Assembly (NCBI GenBank): GCA_035513655.1
Contig: DATKBV010000544.1
Coordinates: forward strand, 1 to 64,000
From: GCA-2726245 sp035513655
Lineage (GTDB): Bacteria; Planctomycetota; Planctomycetia; Pirellulales; Pirellulaceae
Length of the DNA stretch: 64,000 nucleotides
Reading direction: 5' to 3'
Part shown: positions 18,582-28,391 of the stretch, in pieces
How positions within the stretch are numbered: the stretch's first letter is position 1
Layout: each line of letters begins with the position of its first letter
Made by a program: the position numbers and the translations under genes
The notes under the pieces: model-generated
Told to the model about the DNA's origin: nothing
The model's input: the letters and a program-made list of their open reading frames with translations, nothing else
The model's database searches: none

Positions 18582-19013
18582 GTGAAGATCTATGACGTAA
18601 CGATTACGATTGATGCCAGGGCTGAAGTTATCTGGGAAGTTCTGGCAGACTTGCCGGAATATCCGGCTTGGGAACCAAACATTGAAAAGGTCGAGGGACG
18701 AATCGCGTCCGGCGAGAAGATCAAGCTGTTTACTAAGTTGAGTCCAGGTCGTGCTTTCCCGGTCAAGGTGTCTGACGTTGAGCCTCCGACAAAGATGACA
18801 TGGACCGGCGGCATGCCACTGGGATTATTTAAGGGAGTCCGTACTTTTACCTTGTCGCCGTCGGAAGCCGGCATGGAATTCAGGATGCGAGAAGTGTTTA
18901 GCGGCTTAATGGCTCCCCTGATCCTTCGCTCAATGCCTGATTTGACGGAATCGTTTGAAGCGTTCGCCACCGCGCTAAAAGCGAGAGCAGAGTCACGGGC
19001 GCGAGGCGGCTAA
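18582..19013 (+). CDS. SRPBCC (START-like) domain protein
   Basis: A 143-residue single-domain protein. It begins YDVTITIDARAEVIWEVLAD, followed by W-E-P-N-I, the usual beta-helix-grip opening of the polyketide cyclase/SRPBCC superfamily, and ends with a long C-terminal helix (FEAFATALKARAES). The family binds hydrophobic ligands, and some members cyclise or aromatise polyketides. The start is a GTG at 18582 with TGGAGAA 7-10 nt upstream. The gene is alone on its strand between the halogenase-like enzyme and the patatins. A role on a cluster product is plausible but not shown. Confidence 0.85.
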   Translation: MKIYDVTITIDARAEVIWEVLADLPEYPAWEPNIEKVEGRIASGEKIKLFTKLSPGRAFPVKVSDVEPPTKMTWTGGMPLGLFKGVRTFTLSPSEAGMEFRMREVFSGLMAPLILRSMPDLTESFEAFATALKARAESRARGG

Positions 19014-19095
19014 CGCGCGGGCGCTAGAGCGTCTCTTGAATCTTTCGCTAGCATCCGCACGAGGCCCACCGCCGAACGATTGCACGAGTCGTAGA

Positions 19096-20586
19096 TCATC
19101 GAGTCGTCGGCTCTCCGATATGGCCGCCGTCTTCATCTTTTCTGACTCCTTGTCTTCGAACTCGGTATCGTTCAATAGTCGGTTTCAAGTGAGAAGGCGT
19201 CTCGCTCAATCCGGCGGCTATTTCCTCAAGCACGGCGATGGCCGGAGCGCGCGGCGTCCGAATCTCGTCTCGATCGTTCGCAGGCGGCTTGCCCATATCC
19301 ACGATTCGAGTCGTCGGCGGATCGGGGGTGCGAATCGGGGGATCGACGGGCACCTCTTGTCTGGAAGGTGCTAGCATTGGGGGTGATTCTGCCATCATCG
19401 ATGCGCCGGCCATCACGCAGCCGCTTTCGGTGCAATCGTGATTCACTGTGTCGATGTAACCTCGTTGGATAACACGTTGGAGTTTCTCGTAGTTGAGATT
19501 CATCAAACCGAGTGACTCGCCAAGATCGTCGCGGGGATGATAGCGGTGGATCGTCAACGGCTTGTAGGGTCGTCCCGCGACAATACGTCGATCAATCCGA
19601 GCTGCCATGTGAAGGAACGTGTGAATCTGCATCGGCGACAATCTCTCACCAGCGCGATAGTTCTGGAGCAACTCAAGGGCCTGATTGATTTGCATTGCCA
19701 GCTTGATATCGCGGTTGAACGAATACGCGAAATGAACCACCAGCGTCCGGTCGATGATGTCCACCGTATTCTGGAACCGCTCCGCGGGGATTCGTGTCAC
19801 GTCTGGGTCCATGTAGACCACGTGCAGCGTTTCAGCCTCAGCAATCGCGGGCAGCAGCGGTGTGTGGGCAAGGGTTGATCCATCAACATACTTGTATCCA
19901 CCGAATTCGACCGGCGGAAAAAAGACCGGCAAGGCGGTCGAGGCCAAAAGGGGACCGTAGCCAAACTGGTCGACATCCCGTTCTGTGAAAACGGTAAGTT
20001 CGCCGGTGTTAAGATTCGTCCCCACGATGCGCAGCGAGTGGCGGGATCGGCGCACACCGTCTGTGGGAATAAAGGTGCGGAGTGATTCGAGAAACGGCTC
20101 GGTCGATACAAACGCGCTCAGGTTCAGCGACCGGACAATCCGCTGAAGGAGTGGTTCGGACGATCGTAGAAACCCAACGCCAGTGTCTAGCGTACCGCGC
20201 AGGAGGACCATGACGTCTTCCGCCACGTCCCGGAAAAGTCCGAACGGTTTTGTGCCGTAGCACGTCGGATCCAGAAACTCTGCCGGCAGCCCGCGGATAC
20301 GGTAGACGCCGTTGCCGCACCGCTGGGTGTCTTCCGCGATTCGATTGAGCCAGACGTGTTCTAAATGTTGCACGGACTCGACCAGACCGAGATGGTCGTG
20401 CGCAACAACGGCCATGGCGTTCATGGCTCCGGCCGACGAGCCGACGATGTAGTCCGGATCAAGGGGCTGGAAGCGTGTGCTCGGCGACTGTCCTGCAAAC
20501 AACGCCTTCATGACGCCAACTTCGTATGCCGCGTAGGCACCGCCGCCAGAAAGCACCACTGCTTGTTGCGGGCCGTCTCCATTCAT
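19096..20586 (-). CDS. Patatin-like phospholipase/acyl hydrolase
   Basis: A 496-residue patatin-family protein. It opens with VVLSGGGAYAAYEVGVMKAL, the oxyanion-hole loop, followed by the nucleophile elbow G-S-S-A-G near residue 50. The catalytic Asp is in Y-V-D-G-S-T near 243. The fold runs to about residue 400, and a Pro- and Thr-rich tail follows with no clear domain. Patatins hydrolyse acyl esters of lipids. It overlaps the preceding patatin gene by 4 bp (ATGA), so the two are translationally coupled. The two are paralogs, with near-identical stretches such as H-V-V-Y-M-D-P-D and IHRYHPRDDLG. Confidence 0.88.
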   Translation of the reverse strand: MNGDGPQQAVVLSGGGAYAAYEVGVMKALFAGQSPSTRFQPLDPDYIVGSSAGAMNAMAVVAHDHLGLVESVQHLEHVWLNRIAEDTQRCGNGVYRIRGLPAEFLDPTCYGTKPFGLFRDVAEDVMVLLRGTLDTGVGFLRSSEPLLQRIVRSLNLSAFVSTEPFLESLRTFIPTDGVRRSRHSLRIVGTNLNTGELTVFTERDVDQFGYGPLLASTALPVFFPPVEFGGYKYVDGSTLAHTPLLPAIAEAETLHVVYMDPDVTRIPAERFQNTVDIIDRTLVVHFAYSFNRDIKLAMQINQALELLQNYRAGERLSPMQIHTFLHMAARIDRRIVAGRPYKPLTIHRYHPRDDLGESLGLMNLNYEKLQRVIQRGYIDTVNHDCTESGCVMAGASMMAESPPMLAPSRQEVPVDPPIRTPDPPTTRIVDMGKPPANDRDEIRTPRAPAIAVLEEIAAGLSETPSHLKPTIERYRVRRQGVRKDEDGGHIGEPTTR

Positions 20587-21785
20587 GCCACGGGCCCCCT
20601 GTGGGCGAACGTGCAGCCGCTTGCCTCACAATCGTGATTCACGGCGTCTTCGTAGCCTCTCTCGATCAGTTGGTTGATATGGTCATAATCGAAGTTCAGA
20701 AAGCCGAGTGAGCCGCCAAGATCGTCTCGCGGATGGTATCGATGAATTGTGGTCGTCGTGAAGGCAGTCGAGCCCTGTATCTGTTGGTACACACCGCTTG
20801 CCAGCCGGAGCAAGGGTTGAAATCGTTCGTCAAACATCCGCGGATTGGCTTCCGCGGCCTCGACCAGCTCCAGCGAACGATTGAAATCTTGAATCGACTC
20901 GATGTCGCGGTTGATGGCAAAGGCAAAGCTAGTGACCAGCAATCGATCGACGACGCCGATCGTGCTCTGTAAGTATTCGACCGGGATGTTTTCTATGTCG
21001 GGGTCCATATAGACCACGTGCAGCACATCGGCACCATGCACCGCCGGGAGTATTGGCGTGTTCATCAACGTGCCACCGTCGATATGCATCTCTCCATCGA
21101 TCTGTACAGGGGGAAAGAACCCAGGAACGGCAGCGGACGCTAAAATTGCCGCGTGCCCCACGCGCTCGGCGATGTCGTGACTGGTAAAGACCGTCATCTC
21201 GCCGGTATCAAAATTCGTGGTGATTACCTTCAACTGCTTGTCAGTATGAGACAGCCGGTCAAGTGGCACTGCGTCGCGCACCAAGCCGTAAAACGCGTCC
21301 GAGTCGACAAGCGCGCTCAGGTCCAGCAGTTCAAGCGACCTCCGAGTAAATGAGGCGCGAGAACTCATGAAACGGCTTCCTCGCCGGAGCGATTCACGAA
21401 AGAAGTAGGATAAATCTTCGGTCACGTTGGAGAGGATGCCAAACGGTTCGGCAAGACAATTGCGATCCAGTAGTTCCAGCGGAACACCGCGAAAGCGATA
21501 GACGCCGTTTCCGCACCGCACGGCGCTGTTGGCAATCTCATTCCTCCAGATATGCGTGAGGTGGGCAACACCGTTCGCCAAACCGTCCGCCGCGTGGGCA
21601 ACCATTATAGCGGAGTTGATGGCCCCGACCGACGTTCCTGCGAACATGTCGACCTCCAGCGGCCGGTATTCGGTGGCGGGACTTTCACCGTTAAACAACG
21701 CGCTCATAACCCCAACTTCGTACGCCCCATACCCCCCACCACCGGATAGCACCATTGCCTGTCGAGATGGTCCCGAAGTGATCAT
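20583..21785 (-). CDS. Patatin-like phospholipase/acyl hydrolase, paralog of the next gene
   Basis: About 400 residues from the ATG at 21785, with GGAG about 8 nt upstream. This ATG overlaps the stop of the upstream gene (ATGA). Features are MVLSGGGGYGAYEVGVMSAL, the nucleophile motif G-T-S-V-G near 48, and H-I-D-G-G-T with the catalytic Asp near 240. A C-terminal IHRYHPRDDLGGSLGFLNF motif is shared with its neighbour. The unit of hypothetical protein and two patatins is tightly overlapped and almost certainly one operon. Acyl-ester hydrolysis or transacylation of a lipid-like product would fit, but the substrate is unknown. Confidence 0.88.
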   Translation of the reverse strand: MITSGPSRQAMVLSGGGGYGAYEVGVMSALFNGESPATEYRPLEVDMFAGTSVGAINSAIMVAHAADGLANGVAHLTHIWRNEIANSAVRCGNGVYRFRGVPLELLDRNCLAEPFGILSNVTEDLSYFFRESLRRGSRFMSSRASFTRRSLELLDLSALVDSDAFYGLVRDAVPLDRLSHTDKQLKVITTNFDTGEMTVFTSHDIAERVGHAAILASAAVPGFFPPVQIDGEMHIDGGTLMNTPILPAVHGADVLHVVYMDPDIENIPVEYLQSTIGVVDRLLVTSFAFAINRDIESIQDFNRSLELVEAAEANPRMFDERFQPLLRLASGVYQQIQGSTAFTTTTIHRYHPRDDLGGSLGFLNFDYDHINQLIERGYEDAVNHDCEASGCTFAHRGPVA

Positions 21786-23035
21786 GAACTGACTCCTGTC
21801 TTCACCCACTGCGGGAGTGTTGTTTCGTTGGTCCAATCCCGGATCTCGCGCCATGTCAGCAAGGCCCCAGTGATCATGTCATGGTGTTGGATGAAATGAC
21901 GTACAAGAAAAATCTCTTCTAGCCTCTCCCTCGAAATGCACAATTGGCGCGCGGCTTGGCCGACGGTGGCAAAGTTTGCGAAATCAACCAACGCCGTGAT
22001 GGGGTCGAAGCTTGGCGGTAACGGCAGTCGTTCCGCGAACCTCCTGAGTGGCTGTAAGACTGGCTTTGCCAGACCAAGCGATAGAAAATTCGCTATGTCG
22101 AAACTGAGATTGATCGGCACCAGCGGCACGTTGGCGACCCGCTGCAATCGATTTGCCACAAACACCAATTGCACGCGGGCCTGTCCGTTTTCTAACACTC
22201 GGAAATGAATATGTTGGAACGCGACATCGAACTCGCCGGGGCCATACCCAAGCACACCGACGGTTGGGTCCGGCACAAAGCCATATCCAAAACCGTACTG
22301 ACCGATCACGCGCTCCCCACTGGGCAATACCCGCGGCCCTGTTTCGTCAACAATGAATTCTGGACTCATGATCAGGAAGCTCGATTCGTCCAGAGGCACA
22401 TTCAACTGGGGAAAGTTCTGTCCAAACGGTTTGAACGCAAATGTAAAGTCAAAGATCCTGACGCGGAGCATGATCCAATCAAAAGTACTCCCGATCTCGC
22501 GTACGTCGGTAATCTCATACCTTTTCTCATCCGTGAAACGACCCACCTGTCCATTATCGGACCGCTTGTAATACCACTGAGCGTAGCCGAACCCTTCTCG
22601 CGCAACGGAATCGTCCTGGCAGAAACTTAGCTGCCGAAGGAGTCCGCTTCGTCGCGGCGTCTCGTTCGCTACGTAGCCGGTTGGCTTGCGGAAGTCGCTG
22701 ACGCGCATCAGATAGCGCAAAACAAACTCGCGCAACTCCCGACGAAAGCCATCGAGATTGCTGCCCTTGGGCTGATCAAATAACATCTCCTCCACTTCAC
22801 CCATGACCGGCACGTCGCGCCCGTCAATGCCAGCAACACCATAGAAGCTGAAGCTGGTGTCCGGATCGTTGAATGTACGGGCGAGACGCGAACGCCGTTG
22901 ATAGCCGTCCACCTCATCAACCTGCTCCCACCAGCGGCGCAGCGCTACGGCCCTAGCCATTGAATTCCGCGCGCCGTCCAAAGCCGAAGCAGCGACTGCG
23001 GATCCGTTGTCTACCGCGGTTGAGTTAAAAGACAT
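21782..23035 (-). CDS. Hypothetical protein coupled to the patatin pair
   Basis: A 417-residue protein with no signal peptide or clear membrane segment. The middle is aromatic and beta-rich (GQYGFGYGFVPDPTVGVLGY, then FDVAFQHIHFRV). I do not recognise the family. Its stop overlaps the start of the first patatin gene (ATGA), so its product is made in step with the lipases. The start ATG at 23035 has no strong ribosome binding site. It might be a partner or substrate-binding protein for the patatins; that is a guess from linkage only. Confidence 0.75.
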   Translation of the reverse strand: MSFNSTAVDNGSAVAASALDGARNSMARAVALRRWWEQVDEVDGYQRRSRLARTFNDPDTSFSFYGVAGIDGRDVPVMGEVEEMLFDQPKGSNLDGFRRELREFVLRYLMRVSDFRKPTGYVANETPRRSGLLRQLSFCQDDSVAREGFGYAQWYYKRSDNGQVGRFTDEKRYEITDVREIGSTFDWIMLRVRIFDFTFAFKPFGQNFPQLNVPLDESSFLIMSPEFIVDETGPRVLPSGERVIGQYGFGYGFVPDPTVGVLGYGPGEFDVAFQHIHFRVLENGQARVQLVFVANRLQRVANVPLVPINLSFDIANFLSLGLAKPVLQPLRRFAERLPLPPSFDPITALVDFANFATVGQAARQLCISRERLEEIFLVRHFIQHHDMITGALLTWREIRDWTNETTLPQWVKTGVSS

Positions 23036-23122
23036 GGCCTATCGTGAAGCAGCACGGAAAATGAGGAAAAGAACGGAGGCCACGCAGTCGCGGGACTCTC
23101 GAACGATCAATACACCGGGATA

Positions 23123-25621
23123 TCAGATTCGACTCAAAGCCAAATGGACTCTTGCCTCCGGATCTTCAATCCGGAGGACGTACACGCTAGCGCTCACGTG
23201 TGGCTCGAATACAACAACCGAGTTGTCGGTCATCAAGCCGCGAACGCCTTGGAACAGACCTTCCCCATGATGGATGCGACCAACTCCACCGAATCGTATT
23301 CCTTGCTGACCAGCCAAGGAAGTGTTGAAGACTCGACCTTCGCTAGTGTCAGCAATTAGCTTTCCAACGACGCCCCCCTTCGGAGAAAGGAACTCGAACT
23401 CGTCGTATGCTGTAAACGGCACGGGATCCTGATTGGTCCCACTGGCCGATTGGGGATCGAACGCGACGTGGGCCGTGACCCGCCCGATTCGCCGATCACC
23501 TAGTTGGCTCGCCGCCCCGAAGACACCCTCTGGAGTCATTACGTTAACGATCCGTTGCAGCTTCAATCCCTGCTCGACGATCAGTCCGATCGGTTTACCG
23601 TTGGGGCCGACGTTTGTTCGAACCGGATCGCTGGGCACGGCTTCTCCACGGAATATGATGTAGGTGGTCTCTCCGTCGAAACATTGTTGCCACTCGGTAG
23701 CCGGTTGCGATGTTTCCGTGTAAAGAGTCTTCTCCTGATCCATCACACGCAGCATTAGATTGCCGGTGAAGCCACCCTGGGAATCCAATTTGCCGCAATA
23801 AACGTAAGTCCCCTGGTCATGCCCCGCGAATCTGCCGAATCCGTGGACAATAGTACCCACGGCGGTGACCAGGAGTTGACTGCGTCCCTTGACCCTTGTC
23901 GGAAACGTATGGCCTGTTCCAAAACCGAAGAACCCATCTCGCCCGTTGCCGAATTCACAGTCCCCATCCAACATTACAAATCGTTGAGAGACGTTGGGAT
24001 TCAAAGGCGTGGGAGGTGGTAATTGACCAGGTCCAGCAACGAAATCATCGGGAGCAAACATCCACCGATGACTGAAACCGGCTATAGGACGCGCCGCATT
24101 CGTCGGATGTGCCATCATGTCGAACGGCCGTAGACTCTCAGTGACCTGGAATCCGACGATGCCTTTTCGCCCGTGTATCGCTGACTCGCGACGTGAACAG
24201 TCGGGTGATGAAAACAGATTGAAATAGGCCGCCTGGTCGATCAACGATTGTACAACGTCCGCGGAAATGCCCGGCGTCGCCCCTGCCTTCGATGGCCCTG
24301 GAGACGGACGAGTAGTTGTCGTTGTTTCCCGGTGGCCGGCGACAGCACGACCACTTGGTCGTTCGTTGTCAGGAAGACGACGAATCCAGCGAGCCACAGC
24401 TTTTCCGATGGTGTGTGGGCTGCTCTCTTGGAGAAAATGCGAGCCCTCGCCAACATAAACGGTTTCCAGATTTCTCATGTTGTTCTTCGCCCACTCAAGG
24501 TGCTCTTTCGTGACGAGGGCACCGGGTTCCGCGTACAGTAACAGCTTTGGCAGGTGCGATTGCTGCAGACGTTGGCTGTAGGTGGATACTGCTTTCCAAA
24601 CATCTGGCGGTTCTCCGCCGATCGGTGTCTCTTGCGGAAATCGCCAGATGGGAACGCGGCTCTTGGGATCTTTGAATGGTTCTCGATAGTAGTTCATTTC
24701 CGCTTCACTAAGCGGGCGGCCCGCCGATTGGGGTAACAGTCCTTCAATGAACATGTTTTGCTCGACGATCATTTTCCAACCTTCTCCGCCCACGCCACCG
24801 CTGCGAAACTTGCGGAATAACTCTCGGAATTCGGGTGTCGAGAATTGCTCCCAACGGTAGGGCCGGATGATCGCTTCGAAGAATGCAATGGCTTTGATGT
24901 TGTTTTGATTCCGCATCGCATAGTGGAATCCGAGTCCGGACCCTTGATCGTGTAAAACCAGCGTGATGTTTCGCAGACCCATCTTTTCAATGAACGCCTC
25001 CAGGTATCTCACGTGATCTTCCCAGCGGTATTCGATATCTGGCTTGTCGGAACGGCCGAAGCCAATGAGGTCAGGAGCGATGCAACGGCCCAACGGTGCC
25101 AGGTGCGGAATGATGTTGCGCCACAGATAAGACCAGGTCGGATTGCCATGAAGTAGAAGTATCGGGTCGCCCGAACCGATGTCAACGTAATGCATCCGTG
25201 ATCCGAGCACATCAAGGTAATGCGGCTCGAAGGGATAATTCGGCGAGATGTCCCTGGTCGCGTTCGGGGTCGGGACGGCGGTTGCCGAGGGCGGGATCAC
25301 CGGAAAGGGCATCGGCCCCCATCCCGCCCCGGCTCCCTGAAGACCAGATTGGACCGCGTCGGGCGGAGTGACGTGCGTGGGGAAGCCACCGCGCGAGCGG
25401 TCCCAGACTTGATTTTGTAGCGATTCACCCGTCCGGAAGGCGGACTGAAGCGAGTCACTCAGCTCCAGTTGCATGGCCCTTGCTACATTCTCGAACGAAG
25501 CGGCAGCCCGCGACGGCGTCAAGAGGTTTGCCATCTGCTGCGCACCGAAAAGGGAAAGGGACCACGAAAACCACAACGCGTTTTTTGTCAGCTCACTTGC
25601 TGTATCTGGCAACTGACGCAT
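23123..25621 (-). CDS. Fusion: phasin-like tag, haloalkane-dehalogenase-like alpha/beta hydrolase, C-terminal beta domain
   Basis: About 832 residues from the ATG at 25621, chosen because GGAGG lies 6 nt upstream and because it aligns with the starts of three other tagged proteins. Residues 1-75 are the shared tag (LTKNALWFSWSLSLFGAQQM). Residues 140-430 are very close to DhaA/LinB-type haloalkane dehalogenases: LLLHGNPTWSYLWRNIIPHL, IAPDLIGFGRSDKPD, H-D-Q-G-S-G-L-G with the nucleophile Asp, FIEGLLP, and G-S-H-F-L-Q-E with the catalytic His. The halide-binding Trp after the nucleophile is Gln here, while the Asn of HGNPT is kept, so dehalogenation is doubtful. Residues 460-832 are two beta-rich modules with many G-x-G-x-F patterns and no family I recognise. 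Confidence 0.85.
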   Translation of the reverse strand: MRQLPDTASELTKNALWFSWSLSLFGAQQMANLLTPSRAAASFENVARAMQLELSDSLQSAFRTGESLQNQVWDRSRGGFPTHVTPPDAVQSGLQGAGAGWGPMPFPVIPPSATAVPTPNATRDISPNYPFEPHYLDVLGSRMHYVDIGSGDPILLLHGNPTWSYLWRNIIPHLAPLGRCIAPDLIGFGRSDKPDIEYRWEDHVRYLEAFIEKMGLRNITLVLHDQGSGLGFHYAMRNQNNIKAIAFFEAIIRPYRWEQFSTPEFRELFRKFRSGGVGGEGWKMIVEQNMFIEGLLPQSAGRPLSEAEMNYYREPFKDPKSRVPIWRFPQETPIGGEPPDVWKAVSTYSQRLQQSHLPKLLLYAEPGALVTKEHLEWAKNNMRNLETVYVGEGSHFLQESSPHTIGKAVARWIRRLPDNERPSGRAVAGHRETTTTTRPSPGPSKAGATPGISADVVQSLIDQAAYFNLFSSPDCSRRESAIHGRKGIVGFQVTESLRPFDMMAHPTNAARPIAGFSHRWMFAPDDFVAGPGQLPPPTPLNPNVSQRFVMLDGDCEFGNGRDGFFGFGTGHTFPTRVKGRSQLLVTAVGTIVHGFGRFAGHDQGTYVYCGKLDSQGGFTGNLMLRVMDQEKTLYTETSQPATEWQQCFDGETTYIIFRGEAVPSDPVRTNVGPNGKPIGLIVEQGLKLQRIVNVMTPEGVFGAASQLGDRRIGRVTAHVAFDPQSASGTNQDPVPFTAYDEFEFLSPKGGVVGKLIADTSEGRVFNTSLAGQQGIRFGGVGRIHHGEGLFQGVRGLMTDNSVVVFEPHVSASVYVLRIEDPEARVHLALSRI

Positions 25622-25735
25622 GTTGTCCTCCATTTTCCACTCACCCTGTTTCTTGCTGGTTGACGTGGGCCATCCTGTCCTGATGTCAGGCAAACGAGAG
25701 TTCTACCGATGGTGCCATCGTCCCGCGGTTTTCAA

Positions 25736-26896
25736 TCACACCTTATCGTTTGCGCTCACTGGAACCCGAAACAACTCGTCCATTCGCTGTTGCTGCCACA
25801 ACTGATTAACGGTGGTGAAGAATTCTGGCCGGCACTGGGTTCTCGCGTTTCGTTCCCAACTCGTCATCGTCGCATCGTCCCTGCCACGAGGTTGATGGGA
25901 GCAGAGTTGTCGCAAGTAATTGCTGTGTGGAGCCCAGGCGTGCCAGACGGCAGCGGCCGATGCAATGCCGTTGGCAACGGAAACCGACACCGGCAAGCTG
26001 CGTCTATGCCGATTCAGAAACAGTTCCAGGACTTCCGGATGTCGCACGTTCACCAAAGCCACGGCCCAAGACAGACCGGCCAGGGCATTCTCCCGCCCCA
26101 CATCGTGCGGCGGCTCGCTTAGCGCCTTCTTCAAGCTGGGCCAAGCGGCCGATGTGCAGGGGAGGACATTGACCGGCGTAAAATACAACCCCCTGCCGAC
26201 GCCATGCCAAAACGTGGCCACCCACGCCGCATTAATTTCACGTAACTGGCGATCGAGTTCGGTGAGCATCGTCGGCCGTAGCAAGCGAGCTATCAGACCA
26301 AGGGCTTCCAATGTAGCGCCTACATACCCGTCGAGGGAGTTCTCACGGCACCGCTGCAAATATTGGACGACAAAACCGCGCGCTCCCGATCCACCTGTGC
26401 TCCGCGGCAGACAGCGAAGCGCATCGCTAGCCAACGCCAATCCCATGCCGGTATGCAAGGGGATCATACTTCTCTCCGGCAACCCATGAGGTTGGCATGA
26501 CAACAAACCGCCGACCGATTCATTTCCTTTCAAAGCGCGCGCCGCGAAGTAGTACCCCAAGCCTTCAGTGGTCCATAGTCCCAAGAAGTCACTTTGCGCC
26601 GCAACTGCTTTCGTACGGACCACCAATTCCCCACCCGCGTCGGTTGGATCGTTCATCCAGCGGTCGGCGGTCGCGAACGCTCGGAACGCTTCCAACTTGT
26701 TTCGAAGCTCTCGCCACGCGGCCCAGCTTGATCGATTAGGCCACACCAAAGCCGCGACGTCGGGAGAATTCCGCGCAAAGTCAACCATTGCCCCCACGCT
26801 TTTCCAAAGAGGCAGTGTGTCTGTACGAAGTCCAGTGAGAAACCAATCGAAATAATTCAGCGTTGCAGTCCTTCCCGGTTTTCGTTCATCCAGCAT
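25736..26896 (-). CDS. DUF1702-like protein (untagged paralog)
   Basis: A 386-residue protein. It has the spaced Gly-rich helices I associate with DUF1702: IPLHTGMGLALASDAL, then F-W-H-G-V-G-R-G-L-Y-F, then NALAGLSWAVALVNVRHPEV. DUF1702 proteins occur in enediyne polyketide cassettes beside UnbV proteins, but their reaction is not known to me. The assignment rests on motif resemblance, not a search. It is a clear paralog of the protein at 30563-31873 (same helices, plus G-L-G-Y/H-Y-F-A and W-R/Q-E-L-R-N-K) but lacks that protein's N-terminal tag. It is followed by the dehalogenase-like fusion on the same strand. Confidence 0.6.
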   Translation of the reverse strand: MLDERKPGRTATLNYFDWFLTGLRTDTLPLWKSVGAMVDFARNSPDVAALVWPNRSSWAAWRELRNKLEAFRAFATADRWMNDPTDAGGELVVRTKAVAAQSDFLGLWTTEGLGYYFAARALKGNESVGGLLSCQPHGLPERSMIPLHTGMGLALASDALRCLPRSTGGSGARGFVVQYLQRCRENSLDGYVGATLEALGLIARLLRPTMLTELDRQLREINAAWVATFWHGVGRGLYFTPVNVLPCTSAAWPSLKKALSEPPHDVGRENALAGLSWAVALVNVRHPEVLELFLNRHRRSLPVSVSVANGIASAAAVWHAWAPHSNYLRQLCSHQPRGRDDATMTSWERNARTQCRPEFFTTVNQLWQQQRMDELFRVPVSANDKV

Positions 26897-26920
26897 GTTA
26901 GGGAATATGCGCAGACCAAG

Positions 26921-28333
26921 TCAGCATGGCTGCTTCCGAGTGCCTTTCACGGGCCACACACCCATCAAAACACTCTTGTGATCCCAGACGGATGATCCAA
27001 TCCCGACGTATAGGAAGCGGGCTAGCGTGGGTGCCGAAGCAAGTTCTGTCGAGGACCAGACAAGTGATTCCCGCACGTTCACAAACGGATGGCCTAGGGG
27101 CATCGCAGGACGCGCTTCACCGTAATCCTCCAGACTTCTTAGCTCGTTGATGTCCGGCAACCGCCAATCTTCGGGCTCACTGCCATCGTTCAGGCCCTTC
27201 TCCCCGGCAGAGAGCTGCTTGCATTTGTCGTTGGCATCCCACCAATTCAGGGTTCCAAAGGTGTCTGCGTCCTTCAACCACGTCAGACCGGTCACTCGGT
27301 CGGTGACGGTGCCGTCGGGTACAGGCCGCACTCCAGCCGTCATGTTCTCTTGGAAACGAGGAGTCGCCAGCGGCAGGCCCGCGCCAAGTCTCGCCTTCTC
27401 CGCATCCTGGCCACTGCCTTCGCATGGGATCACATGACCCCTGGTATCCCAGCACTTATCTTGTCCTGTCTGGCGAACTCGCGCGCTGCGACCGCGCACC
27501 GGCCACACGCGCATCGAATTGATCTTCAGGTCGAACACAGGAGGGCCGACGGCCATCGCCACATACCACCCCAGTGCTGGAAAGGCAGCAACCGAGGAAG
27601 ACGACCAGTAGTTGGCGGCTGCGAGTTTCTTGAACGGATTGCCGGCACTGATAGCCGGACCGGACTTATTGGTGAGATCCAGTAGGCTCTGCAGTTCATT
27701 GACGTTCGGCAGTCTCCAGTCCCCCACCTGACTCTTGTCCGAGAGACCATGAAGGCCGTGACTCAGATTGTCGGTTTCGCGCAGTGCTTGAGCCCACGGC
27801 AACTCGCCGAACGCGTTGGCATCCTCAAGCCAGATCAACTCGGTTTCACGGTCGGTTACCGTTCCATCTCCGTTGGGTTGAAAGCGGTCTCTTTTATAGG
27901 GTCCGGTGCTGAAGACTTCCGCCCGCACAATAGATCCGTGAAAAAACTTGAGAACCGGCGGCGCCTCAATCCAATCAAACACCTTGCTTTGAAAGGCCGT
28001 TAGATGTGGAGAGCCCCACTGATTCTTTTCGAATTCTCTGACGCTACGCCAACGCTCGATGATGCCGTACATCGGTTGATGCGGCGGTGAATCTTCCGGT
28101 GGAAGAGCGTCTGGCCGGTGTTTGTCGTAGGAATACCAGTCCAGCCCCGCTTGTTGCCTGGTGGCCGCGGCCAGCATCTCCGAGTGTCTCACGAAGGTCA
28201 CCTCGTCGCTGGCCTTGACTTTAAACTCGACCGTTGCTCCGATCGGCGCATCTTGATTGGGGAGGCTCGCCAGCCATTTAGAAACGGCTTTGACAAACCC
28301 ACTATCATCAGGCATCGGTTGTGATTGCGACAT
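26921..28333 (-). CDS. DUF1566 (Lcl C-terminal-like) repeat protein
   Basis: About 470 residues from the ATG at 28333, with GGGAGAAG about 8 nt upstream. It holds two DUF1566 modules, each with T-V-T-D-R-x-T-x-L-x-W-L-x-D-A, then W-R-L-P-N/D-x-N-E-L, then a Y/V-W-S-S-(S/T) strand and V-W-P-V-(R/K)-G at the end. DUF1566 domains are beta-rich C-type-lectin-like folds, usually in adhesins and lipoproteins, but no signal peptide is visible here. An N-terminal region of about 170 residues is of unknown type. It is paired with a second DUF1566 gene 59 bp upstream. Binding or scaffolding is a possible role. Confidence 0.8.
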   Translation of the reverse strand: MSQSQPMPDDSGFVKAVSKWLASLPNQDAPIGATVEFKVKASDEVTFVRHSEMLAAATRQQAGLDWYSYDKHRPDALPPEDSPPHQPMYGIIERWRSVREFEKNQWGSPHLTAFQSKVFDWIEAPPVLKFFHGSIVRAEVFSTGPYKRDRFQPNGDGTVTDRETELIWLEDANAFGELPWAQALRETDNLSHGLHGLSDKSQVGDWRLPNVNELQSLLDLTNKSGPAISAGNPFKKLAAANYWSSSSVAAFPALGWYVAMAVGPPVFDLKINSMRVWPVRGRSARVRQTGQDKCWDTRGHVIPCEGSGQDAEKARLGAGLPLATPRFQENMTAGVRPVPDGTVTDRVTGLTWLKDADTFGTLNWWDANDKCKQLSAGEKGLNDGSEPEDWRLPDINELRSLEDYGEARPAMPLGHPFVNVRESLVWSSTELASAPTLARFLYVGIGSSVWDHKSVLMGVWPVKGTRKQPC

Positions 28334-28391
28334 ATCGAACTTCTCCCAGGAGGGTCTATGCTGGTGACGGCGTGGTTGTCGATCCAAGATC

